5,526 bases of DNA from Spirochaetota bacterium. GTDB lineage: Bacteria > Spirochaetota > UBA4802 > UB4802. The stretch lies in the NCBI GenBank assembly GCA_018399855.1, contig JAGYNX010000146.1, forward strand, positions 1 to 5,526. The letters are read 5' to 3'. The notes beneath the pieces are model-generated. The model was given only the letters and a program-made list of their open reading frames with translations. It was not told where the DNA came from and did not search any database. Position numbers and translations under genes: made by a program. Shown piece by piece: positions 1 to 5,526 of the stretch (position 1 is the first letter of the stretch; the number at the start of each line of letters is the position of its first letter).

Positions 1-69
1 CTTCTTCATTCAAAATTGACATTAAAAATCGAGTTATTACCTGATATTTAATTAACCCCATTACCTTAC

Positions 70-105
70 TATATTCATGTCAATATTAATATTGACATGA
101 ATATA
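70..105. promoter_or_regulatory. Perfect 36-bp palindrome, candidate operator of flaA
   Basis: The left arm TATATTCATGTCAATATT (70-87) is followed with no spacer by its exact reverse complement (88-105); all 18 pairs match and symmetry stops at 69/106. The right arm contains the -35 hexamer TTGACA (92-97) of the flaA promoter, so a dimeric regulator bound here would compete with RNA polymerase. The symmetry and overlap are read directly; the operator role is inferred. A cruciform or an RNA hairpin is less likely to matter, because the palindrome lies upstream of the predicted transcript start. No regulator gene is present in the window to pair with it. Confidence 0.6.
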
Positions 106-120
106 TTGTTCAATTATGAT
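92..120 (+). promoter_or_regulatory. Sigma-70-type promoter of flaA
   Basis: TTGACA at 92-97 matches the -35 consensus exactly, and TATGAT at 115-120 matches the -10 consensus at five of six positions, with an ideal 17-base spacer. Transcription should start near 126-128, giving a leader of about 74 bases before the ATG at 201. I saw no obvious sigma-28-type flagellar promoter in 1-200. This fits reports from other spirochaetes that flaA uses the housekeeping sigma factor while flaB genes use sigma-28. Confidence 0.7.
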
Positions 121-131
121 ACACTATCATA
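115..131. promoter_or_regulatory. Short inverted repeat covering the flaA -10 box and start site
   Basis: TATGAT (115-120) and ATCATA (126-131) are exact reverse complements separated by ACACT. The dyad covers the -10 hexamer and the predicted transcription start, a typical operator position. Six-base arms in AT-rich DNA can arise by chance, so this is a weak candidate. Confidence 0.3.
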
Positions 132-185
132 TTTAATATTCTCTTTGCAACATTAAATTATGTATAAATATTTCGTTAATTTTTT

Positions 186-191
186 GGAGGT
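186..191 (+). promoter_or_regulatory. Strong ribosome binding site of flaA
   Basis: GGAGGT lies nine bases before the ATG at 201 and matches the anti-Shine-Dalgarno sequence well. It fixes the start codon and suggests high translation, as expected for a structural flagellar protein. Confidence 0.85.
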
Positions 192-200
192 AATCATCAC

Positions 201-881
201 ATGAAAAAGGTATCAGCCGCGTTAATATGCCTTGTGTTCATTCTACTTTCCACGATGCCGGTGCTGACACAGGATAAACCAGATGAAAACAAGGAAGATG
301 AGTCCAAAGAAGAACAGGTTGTGGGCGGTGACCAGGTTTACCACGAGGTTACCCTTGAAAACTTTGAAAATACTCAATATACAGATAAAAATATTGAAAT
401 ACGGGTAATTCGGGACGAAAAAGCAGGTCTCTCGATACGGGACGAGTATCCTGCCCCACTTCAAAATTCCAAGAAGTATCTTGGGGTGAAAGTGTTCGCG
501 AAAAACGGCAAGGTGGCCACCATTACTCCAGCTGCACCCCTTGTCATAAATAAACACTGCAGATCCATTAACATGTGGGTTTATGGTAAAAAATTCTCAG
601 GAGAGCTGTCCATCATTCTTAAAGACGCGTCGGGCCGTTCTCATCGTCTTGTCTTAGATAAACTTAATTTTCTTGGATGGCGTAAGCTATCAATCAAGCT
701 TACAGATGAAGTGGCACAGGAAGACAAGTACCTGAGCCAGAAGCGCCAGATGGAGATCCTGAAGATTCTATATAATCCAGGTAACACGGGAAGACTCAAC
801 CAGTGGAATTACTTTTATATCGATGATATTACTGCCATAGTCCGTGAGAAATACAAAGACCAGCAAAGTGACGACTGGTAA
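201..881 (+). CDS. flaA: Flagellar filament outer layer (sheath) protein, FlaA family
   Basis: FlaA proteins form part of the sheath around the FlaB core of spirochaete periplasmic flagella and affect filament stiffness and shape. This 226-residue protein begins with a Sec signal peptide (MKKVSAALIC, hydrophobic core to about residue 20, cleavage probably near 23-25). A very acidic, lysine-rich linker follows (about 25-39). The body from about 48 shows the family pattern: a TLENFE opening, the beta-strand segment INMWVYGKKFSG (123-134), the GRSHRL and LNFLGWRKLSIKL segments (145-167), and a C-terminal strand with YFYIDDITAIV (204-214). It is nearer in size to the shorter FlaA paralogues than to the roughly 350-residue Treponema protein. 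The ATG is supported by the GGAGGT site. The gene is monocistronic between its own promoter and a terminator, and converges on the neighbouring operon. The family call is firm; which FlaA paralogue it is cannot be told. Confidence 0.85.
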   Translation: MKKVSAALICLVFILLSTMPVLTQDKPDENKEDESKEEQVVGGDQVYHEVTLENFENTQYTDKNIEIRVIRDEKAGLSIRDEYPAPLQNSKKYLGVKVFAKNGKVATITPAAPLVINKHCRSINMWVYGKKFSGELSIILKDASGRSHRLVLDKLNFLGWRKLSIKLTDEVAQEDKYLSQKRQMEILKILYNPGNTGRLNQWNYFYIDDITAIVREKYKDQQSDDW

Positions 882-904
882 GACAATGCAAATTGATTTG
901 TAAG

Positions 905-934
905 AAAAATCCTGCCTGATGGCAGGATTTTTTT
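905..934. terminator. Bidirectional intrinsic terminator between convergent genes
   Basis: AAAAATCCTGCC (905-916) pairs perfectly with GGCAGGATTTTT (921-932) around a TGAT loop. On the + strand the GC-rich stem is followed by seven T (928-934); on the - strand the corresponding run is five T (909-905). It therefore ends flaA, whose stop is at 881, and also the leftward operon, whose last stop codon (938-936) lies three bases from the stem. Confidence 0.9.
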
Positions 935-935
935 A

Positions 936-2411
936 TTACCTGATTCGGATATAATGAATTTCGGCTTCTGCCGGTATGCCGCTCCAACAGCGAAGAAGAT
1001 ACAGGGCCTGGCTGGGATATTCATCTCTTTTGACAGGCTTAATCCGGGCGGAAAGAATTTCACCGTCGACCAGGAGTGTGGCCTCGGTACCATTTATGCT
1101 TTTTAATTCATACACGTGCAATGAAGTAACATCAAAAGGTATCCTTCTACCTGACACGTCAATCCCGTCTTTCTCAAGGTTAAGTTCGTAGACCCCATTA
1201 CCGGGAACTACCAGCGCAAAAAGTGCTACCTTCCTGCCGCCGGTAAGCCTGGCCTTTGCCTGAAGGTTGAAAGTTCTGAAAGCGGCTACACGCCTGAACA
1301 GGCCCGCGTTACCCTTTCCATCGCTGTTCACCTTCGCCACTCCGTTATCCTGCAGTTTTTCAAAGGATATAACACCGCTGTTTTCAGGATACAGGTGCTG
1401 CCATCCAGATGGGGTATGTGAATCATTCCAGGAGGTAAACTTTTCTTCCATGATCCATTTCAGGTCGCTGTTTTTCTTTTCGTATTTACTGACATCGATA
1501 TGTTGTAAGAATTTTCCGAAAATCCATCCTTTTTTTCCCTGAACCGATACGATGCGATACCAATAATCTCTCACATCCCCCAACTGCATACTGTCCATTG
1601 ATTTCTCCAGCTGCAGGCATATCTCGTCCTGGGAAAGTTTTCCCACTACCCCGCCTTCAAGGCCGGGAGTATCCCGAAGATTTACATTGTCACCATCACA
1701 TGTGTAAATTCTGTGATACTCCGAGCTGGTTGGATACTGCACACAGAATTTTATGAGCATGCTGGAGAGGGTATCCGCATTTTCTTTGAATTGCAGGTCG
1801 CCCCGTGAAATGTTCTCAAACATAACCGCAACGGTGCTGGCAAGATACCCCGTATCAGGATACTTTTGATAGAAGCCTGAAACAGCTGCCATGGTATTCT
1901 GAGGGCTCAGCCGCACGTTTTTTCTCATCATCTCAAAGTCTAGATCTTCAATATACCGGCTGCCGCTGTAGAGGCTAGTGAATTCTTCATACAATTTGCC
2001 CTGTGAAACGATATATGATCGTTCACTTCCAACCTGTAACGCCAGATCACCCTGTATCTCGTTGTTTATCTCATCAAGTTCTTCATTTATCTCTTTAATT
2101 TCTTTTTGTACATCTTTCTTCGCCTTTTCTGAGGTGGTTATTACGCTCAATTCTTCATCGTATTCATCTGAAAGTTGTCGGGCGTATGCGTGAATTACCT
2201 TCACCCGGTAATAGTACATTTTTTCGGCGTTCTCATAATCGCTAACCCTTACCAGGGTATTTAATATTTTCATAGCATCAATGTAGTCACCATCTTCGTA
2301 TTGAGTGATGGCGTCCTGCATATCATCTTCGTCAAAAAACATGTAATACACACCGGCAAAAAGCATGACTGCCATTAGCGCTATCATCAGTATAGACTTG
2401 ATTATCCGCAT
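936..2411 (-). CDS. Membrane-anchored protein with helical/TPR-like region, bacterial SH3 domain and C-terminal beta-rich domain
   Basis: I do not recognise this 491-residue protein as a named family. It has an N-terminal signal anchor (about 4-24, positive charges before it), which puts the rest outside the cytoplasm. Residues 28-75 (ITQYEDGDYIDAMKILNTL) look like a TPR-type helical repeat. About 80-122 is a charged coiled coil, followed by more helices to about 232. Residues 233-306 form a bacterial SH3 domain: NVNLRDTPG, a VVGKL strand, WYRI and KKGWIFGKFL are the usual landmarks. Such domains often bind peptidoglycan or peptides. Residues 322-491 are beta-rich, starting EEKFTSWND and ending in IHYIRIR, and recall concanavalin/LamG-like folds. 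The start is ATG at 2411, not the in-frame TTG at 2459: the ATG lies 19 bases after the upstream stop and has GAAGAGGA before it. It is the last gene of the operon. A cell-envelope structural or binding role is inferred. Confidence 0.8.
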   Translation of the reverse strand: MRIIKSILMIALMAVMLFAGVYYMFFDEDDMQDAITQYEDGDYIDAMKILNTLVRVSDYENAEKMYYYRVKVIHAYARQLSDEYDEELSVITTSEKAKKDVQKEIKEINEELDEINNEIQGDLALQVGSERSYIVSQGKLYEEFTSLYSGSRYIEDLDFEMMRKNVRLSPQNTMAAVSGFYQKYPDTGYLASTVAVMFENISRGDLQFKENADTLSSMLIKFCVQYPTSSEYHRIYTCDGDNVNLRDTPGLEGGVVGKLSQDEICLQLEKSMDSMQLGDVRDYWYRIVSVQGKKGWIFGKFLQHIDVSKYEKKNSDLKWIMEEKFTSWNDSHTPSGWQHLYPENSGVISFEKLQDNGVAKVNSDGKGNAGLFRRVAAFRTFNLQAKARLTGGRKVALFALVVPGNGVYELNLEKDGIDVSGRRIPFDVTSLHVYELKSINGTEATLLVDGEILSARIKPVKRDEYPSQALYLLRCWSGIPAEAEIHYIRIR

Positions 2412-2422
2412 AGTGTCAAAAA

Positions 2423-2430
2423 TCCTCTTC
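2423..2430 (-). promoter_or_regulatory. Ribosome binding site deciding the ATG start at 2411
   Basis: On the - strand GAAGAGGA lies 11 bases before the ATG at 2411, immediately after the stop codon of the upstream gene (2433-2431). The alternative TTG at 2459 sits inside that upstream gene and has no purine-rich site in front of it, so the ATG is preferred. Confidence 0.6.
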
Positions 2431-3648
2431 TCAGATTGAATTCTGTACAATTTTTTCAAGCAGTGAATGTGCTTCGTCCACCATAAGACCCGTTGAAGAA
2501 GCTGACCTCTCTGTAAATGTCAGACTGGATGCATCGGGCTTCGGGGTACTGTTCTTCGAGTATACACAGAATGGAACAGGATCATCAGTATGTGTCTTGA
2601 TTGATAACGGCGTTGGGTGATCCGGCATTACCAGTACAGTATAGTCATCAAACCTGTTTAACATGTTCACCACCGGGCCTACCACCATAGAATCAAAATC
2701 TTCTATTGATTGCAGCTTGTAATCCAGTCGGCCCTGATGACCTGATTCATCAGGCGCTTCAACATGCAGGTACACAAAATTGGCCTGTTCCATGGCTTTC
2801 ACAAGCCCGTCAGCTTTCCCCTTGTAATTGGTATCTATATAACCGGTAGCCCCTTCTACGAACCATGGCTCAAGTCCTGCCGCCCGTCCGATACCGTGAA
2901 TCAGGTCTACCGCGGATATGGTATATCCATGCAATCCGAAACGATCCTTCAGTGTGTCCATGGATGGCCTGCGTCCCCCTCCCCATAGCCATAATGAAAC
3001 TGGCTTTCCAGGGTATTTCTGCGACGCTGCCCTGATTTCACTTGTTTCTGAAATTATTTTGATCGACTTTTCCATTATACGGTTCAGCATTTCCGCCCCA
3101 TCCCCGGCTGGCATGTGGGGATTTACTTCTTTGTCCTGTATATCATGGGGGGGGGTTGTCATGGGGAGATCATCGTAAGGAAAATTTCTCCACACGATAA
3201 TGTTTCTGTATGAAACCCCGGGGTAATATTCTATATTCTCTTCGGGAGCCTGAATTTTCATCTGTTCCATTATGATCCGGCTCAACTCCGAGTCAACGTG
3301 ATCTCCGCTGAAATCCTCCATGATACCATCGGCAAGGGTGACGATATTACACCTGAAGGCAACATCATTCTGCCCGAGCGTTATTCCCATGTTTATTGCT
3401 TCAAGGGGTGCCCTGCCGGTATAATATTTTTTCGGATCATACCCGAATATGGAGAGATTGGCGGTATCGCTCCCCGGGGACATACCCGGTGGGACGGTCC
3501 TGGTTAATCCCAGTGTACCGTTTTTGGCCAAAAAATCCATGTTGGGTGTATTCGCCGCTTCAAGGGGTGTTCTATTCTTAAGGGATTCCACCGGGAAATC
3601 GGCCATGCCATCCCCTACCAGGATGACGATTTTTTTGTTATCATTCAT
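2431..3648 (-). CDS. ApgM-family metalloenzyme: cofactor-independent phosphoglycerate mutase-like, possible alternative homoserine kinase
   Basis: This 405-residue protein belongs to the alkaline phosphatase superfamily, ApgM branch, where two metal ions and a phosphorylatable serine move phosphate groups. Visible landmarks are VGDGMAD (metal ligand Asp13), MSPGSDTANLSIFGYDP (likely nucleophile Ser60), TGRAPLEA (77-84), FRCNIVTL, TPPHDI (165-170), SAVDLIHGIG (245-254), EGATGYIDTNY, HVEAPDESGH (Asp300, His304), MPDHPTP (Asp343, His344) and HTDDPVPF. All expected metal-binding positions are present, so it should be active. Two activities are known or proposed for this family: interconversion of 2- and 3-phosphoglycerate, and, for a bacterial subgroup, phosphorylation of homoserine in threonine synthesis. 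The HVEAPDE, PDHPTP and TPPHDI wording matches, from memory, the second subgroup better, but substrate cannot be settled from sequence. The ATG at 3648 overlaps the end of the upstream gene by eight bases, implying translational coupling. A run of nine C lies within the TPPHD codons. Confidence 0.85.
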   Translation of the reverse strand: MNDNKKIVILVGDGMADFPVESLKNRTPLEAANTPNMDFLAKNGTLGLTRTVPPGMSPGSDTANLSIFGYDPKKYYTGRAPLEAINMGITLGQNDVAFRCNIVTLADGIMEDFSGDHVDSELSRIIMEQMKIQAPEENIEYYPGVSYRNIIVWRNFPYDDLPMTTPPHDIQDKEVNPHMPAGDGAEMLNRIMEKSIKIISETSEIRAASQKYPGKPVSLWLWGGGRRPSMDTLKDRFGLHGYTISAVDLIHGIGRAAGLEPWFVEGATGYIDTNYKGKADGLVKAMEQANFVYLHVEAPDESGHQGRLDYKLQSIEDFDSMVVGPVVNMLNRFDDYTVLVMPDHPTPLSIKTHTDDPVPFCVYSKNSTPKPDASSLTFTERSASSTGLMVDEAHSLLEKIVQNSI

Positions 3649-4414
3649 ACCGTATCACCACTTCATCTTCAATATCTATGCCATACCGGGATGCGGGGGA
3701 CTGCTGGTTCATCGACAGTTCAATATATCCCGAACTTCCCGGCAAAAGACCTGCCTGATCATTGTACAGGTCGGTATATGTTGCGCAGGTTACCGTTGGC
3801 AGGGCAAGATCTTTTTTTACCACGGTAAATACCTGTGCAGAACTTGTAAAAAAAGTTTCAACAGGTATCGAAGTAACACAGTTGCCAAAATGATCTATGT
3901 GCAGAATTTGACTGGCAATCTCGTTACTTGAAACAGTATATCCCGGGTATGGCCTGGTTTTAAACGTTGTCACCGGCCGACCCAGGTCTGCGCATCGGGC
4001 ACCTGATGCCAGTTTTACCGTTAACGGGGCAAATATATCTCTTCCGTGAAAAGTAGTTGAAACGTGTGTATACGCCATGGTGTCAGCTTCGTACACCTCG
4101 TCAATCCTGTCAATAACAGCAGAAATAATACCGTTATCCGGCATAACCAGCACACGCCCTCCGGCCCGGGCAATCAGTATTGCCCTTCCCGACCCTACCC
4201 CGGGATCAACCACAACGGCAACAACACCGTCGGGGGAAATATATGGATATGACACATCCAGTATGAACTGGGCATTCACAATGCTGAATGGTTTCACACC
4301 GTGTGTGATATCAATCACGTCCACCCCCGGTGCCGTTGTCTTGATAACGCTTTTCATCACACCAGCGTAATGGTCAGCAGTTCCAAAATCTGTGATCAAT
4401 GCTACTGGTTTCAT
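3641..4414 (-). CDS. S-adenosylmethionine hydrolase (SAM hydroxide adenosyltransferase, DUF62 family)
   Basis: Members of this family split S-adenosylmethionine with water (hydroxide) into adenosine and methionine; relatives in actinomycetes are the SAM-dependent fluorinase and chlorinase. The 257-residue protein has the normal length and both domains. The N-terminal domain shows ALITDFGTADHYAGVMK (Asp9, expected to bind the ribose hydroxyls), VIDITHGVKPF, VVVDPGVGSGR, MPDNGIIS and TFHGRDIFAP. The catalytic Asp-Arg-His set of the hydrolases is intact as Asp70, Arg77 and His123, which favours hydrolysis over halogenation. The C-terminal beta domain includes HIDHFGNCVTSI and GYIELSMNQQSPASRYG. 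The protein is cytoplasmic, with no signal peptide. The ATG is nine bases after the stop of the upstream membrane protein gene, with no good Shine-Dalgarno sequence, and its 3' end overlaps the ApgM-like gene. What the reaction is for in cells is not well established. Confidence 0.9.
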   Translation of the reverse strand: MKPVALITDFGTADHYAGVMKSVIKTTAPGVDVIDITHGVKPFSIVNAQFILDVSYPYISPDGVVAVVVDPGVGSGRAILIARAGGRVLVMPDNGIISAVIDRIDEVYEADTMAYTHVSTTFHGRDIFAPLTVKLASGARCADLGRPVTTFKTRPYPGYTVSSNEIASQILHIDHFGNCVTSIPVETFFTSSAQVFTVVKKDLALPTVTCATYTDLYNDQAGLLPGSSGYIELSMNQQSPASRYGIDIEDEVVIRYE

Positions 4415-4423
4415 AGTGGAAAA

Positions 4424-5526
4424 TTAATATTCTTCACCATAACTTTTAAAGGGTATTTTTATTATATCAATAGGTCTTCTCTTCAATAAATAGACAACCT
4501 TGCCATTTTCACTAATCAATTTTTCACAAGAGGAAATTGTTTTATTCTTCAAAGACAGGTAGACCACGTTCTTCCCACCAGTATTGCATTGATTATACCT
4601 GATAAGATCGGGATAATCCCTGAATACATCTTTATCCAGCTTTTCAAGATCTATAAAAGCACTTTGGAAAAGACGCACCCCTTTCCTGACCCTGACATAA
4701 TCATGGCCCAATGAAGTATATTCTTTCTTGGACATCCCTTCACTTTCAAGAATTTTGCCTAATCCTTTACCTTTCTCAAGCAAGTTTTGGATTTTAGTGT
4801 ATTTCAGATAATCACATGCAGAACGATTATCAAACAATATTGGCATATCAGCTTGTAATGCGTGGTTCACACTCGAATAAACTTTATTAACCATTTTAAT
4901 TGGGTGATCATATATATTTTTAACATGTATAAATCCATAGACAAGTATCAGAATAACGATAATAGAATAAAACGATACTTGCAGTGTTTTCCTGTTGTTT
5001 TCTGTATACACGGAATCAATGAGAAAAATGGATGATAGTATTGCCATGATTGGTATAGCCACATTCCAGTATCTTATCTGGGTAGTCATGACTGGTATTA
5101 TCGGGTCTATGCTTTGTACTGCAAATGTTATTATAAAAAGAAAACTCAGGAAAGGAATTGCCAACATTTTTATATCTCTTTTCTTCTCATTTCTAAAAGC
5201 AGTATAAGAACACGCAAAAGAAAGTAACAAAAGAAGTATAAAATGTGGCCCCGGTCGAATCCACCTGTAAAAGAGATAATAAAATGGTATTGGGCTCAGT
5301 TCTCCCACTCCTGGTTCACTTCCTGTTGTTTTAACAGTTCTACCCAAGATTACATTTACCCGAGATAAAAAATCACCAAAGGCAAATTCATAGCAAATAC
5401 ATTCTACTATAAATAATGAGAATAATACTCCACCAAAAATTATTAAATATTTATAGTTATCTTCAAATAAAAGAATTACTATAAAAATACCGGGCAGAAA
5501 GAAAAGGTTGGAAATTTTTGTTATAT
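4424..5526 (-). CDS. Polytopic membrane protein, possible GT-C-type glycosyltransferase (5' end outside window)
   Basis: The reading frame is open to the right edge of the window, so the N-terminus is missing; 366 codons plus stop are present. The TTG at 5347 is not the real start, because 59 further in-frame codons upstream encode two more hydrophobic segments. Counting from the first complete codon, membrane helices lie at about 7-20, 26-41, 94-110, 120-138, 153-170 and 180-200, followed by a hydrophilic C-terminal domain of about 165 residues with three cysteines. The motif-like stretches SPIPFYYLFYRW before a helix and QIRYWNVAIPIMAIL recall the late membrane region of GT-C (PMT/ArnT-like) glycosyltransferases, which use lipid-linked sugars outside the membrane. 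The catalytic N-terminal loop would be off the window, so this is tentative. The gene is much more AT-rich than the genes behind it. It is the first visible member of the operon. Confidence 0.7.
   Translation of the reverse strand, partial: ITKISNLFFLPGIFIVILLFEDNYKYLIIFGGVLFSLFIVECICYEFAFGDFLSRVNVILGRTVKTTGSEPGVGELSPIPFYYLFYRWIRPGPHFILLLLLSFACSYTAFRNEKKRDIKMLAIPFLSFLFIITFAVQSIDPIIPVMTTQIRYWNVAIPIMAILSSIFLIDSVYTENNRKTLQVSFYSIIVILILVYGFIHVKNIYDHPIKMVNKVYSSVNHALQADMPILFDNRSACDYLKYTKIQNLLEKGKGLGKILESEGMSKKEYTSLGHDYVRVRKGVRLFQSAFIDLEKLDKDVFRDYPDLIRYNQCNTGGKNVVYLSLKNKTISSCEKLISENGKVVYLLKRRPIDIIKIPFKSYGEEY
4461..4469 (-). promoter_or_regulatory. Candidate internal extended -10 promoter before the SAM hydrolase gene
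   Basis: On the - strand TGATATAAT (4469-4461) is a perfect extended -10 element (TGnTATAAT). Transcription would start near 4454, about 40 bases before the ATG at 4414. No good -35 box sits at the right distance (TTATTG at 17 bases), but extended -10 promoters can work without one. It lies in the AT-rich end of the upstream coding region, where such matches arise by chance more often. Confidence 0.4.

Noticed and set aside
16..21. A first TTGACA as the -35 box of an additional promoter
   Set aside because: At 16-18 bases downstream there is no acceptable -10 hexamer (ACCTGA at 17), so on its own it is not a convincing promoter; I keep it only as a copy of the ATTGACAT motif.
70..105. The palindrome as a transcription terminator of a gene left of the window
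   Set aside because: It has no loop, an AT-rich stem and no T-run beyond the symmetric part, and it overlaps a near-consensus promoter.
243..557. Open frame of 104 codons on the - strand inside flaA
   Set aside because: It lies wholly antisense to a well-supported FlaA gene and its product has no recognisable features or binding site.
815..1093. Open frame of 92 codons on the - strand across the intergenic hairpin
   Set aside because: It runs through the terminator and overlaps the SH3 protein gene in another frame; its peptide resembles no family.
3449..3931. Open frame of 160 codons on the + strand
   Set aside because: It is antisense to the junction of the ApgM-like and SAM hydrolase genes, both with intact motifs; its length comes from the lack of stops opposite GC-rich codons.
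4077..4370. Open frame of 97 codons on the + strand
   Set aside because: It is a shadow antisense to the N-terminal half of the SAM hydrolase, whose catalytic residues lie in the opposite frame.
3641..4414. SAM-dependent fluorinase or chlorinase instead of hydrolase
   Set aside because: The Asp-Arg-His set typical of the hydrolases is present, and there is no halometabolite gene nearby.
5345..5347. TTG as the start codon of the membrane protein
   Set aside because: The frame stays open to the window edge and the upstream codons encode two further hydrophobic helices, so the true start is outside.

Overview
The window most likely comes from a spirochaete. The main evidence is a complete gene for a FlaA-family flagellar sheath protein (201-881, + strand), a family characteristic of the periplasmic flagella of Spirochaetota. 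The genus cannot be fixed from the sequence. Base composition is uneven: the middle is moderately GC-rich, while the first 200 bases and the right-hand quarter are strongly AT-rich.

Left part (1-935): flaA stands alone on the + strand behind an unusually clear control region. A perfect 36-bp palindrome (70-105) overlaps the -35 box of a near-consensus housekeeping promoter (TTGACA, 17 bases, TATGAT), and a smaller dyad covers the -10 box. A strong GGAGGT ribosome binding site follows. A 12-bp-stem hairpin with T-runs on both sides (905-934) closes flaA and also ends the operon converging from the right.

Right part (936-5526): four genes run right to left with junctions of 9 bases, an 8-base overlap and 19 bases, so they are probably one operon. 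In transcription order they are: a polytopic membrane protein cut by the window edge, resembling GT-C glycosyltransferases; a SAM hydrolase (SAM hydroxide adenosyltransferase, DUF62 family); an alkaline-phosphatase-superfamily enzyme of the ApgM type, whose motifs look closest to the branch proposed to act as homoserine kinase; and a membrane-anchored protein with a helical or TPR-like region, a bacterial SH3 domain and a C-terminal beta-rich, concanavalin/LamG-like domain. A perfect extended -10 box inside the end of the first gene may give the last three their own promoter. The composition jump at the same junction suggests the membrane protein gene has a different history.

No RNA gene, CRISPR array, insertion sequence or transposase is visible. 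The points most worth a second look are the palindromic flaA control region, the SAM hydrolase/ApgM-like pairing (methionine and threonine branches of one pathway), and the unusual architecture of the SH3 protein. None of these amounts to a clearly new biological system on sequence alone.
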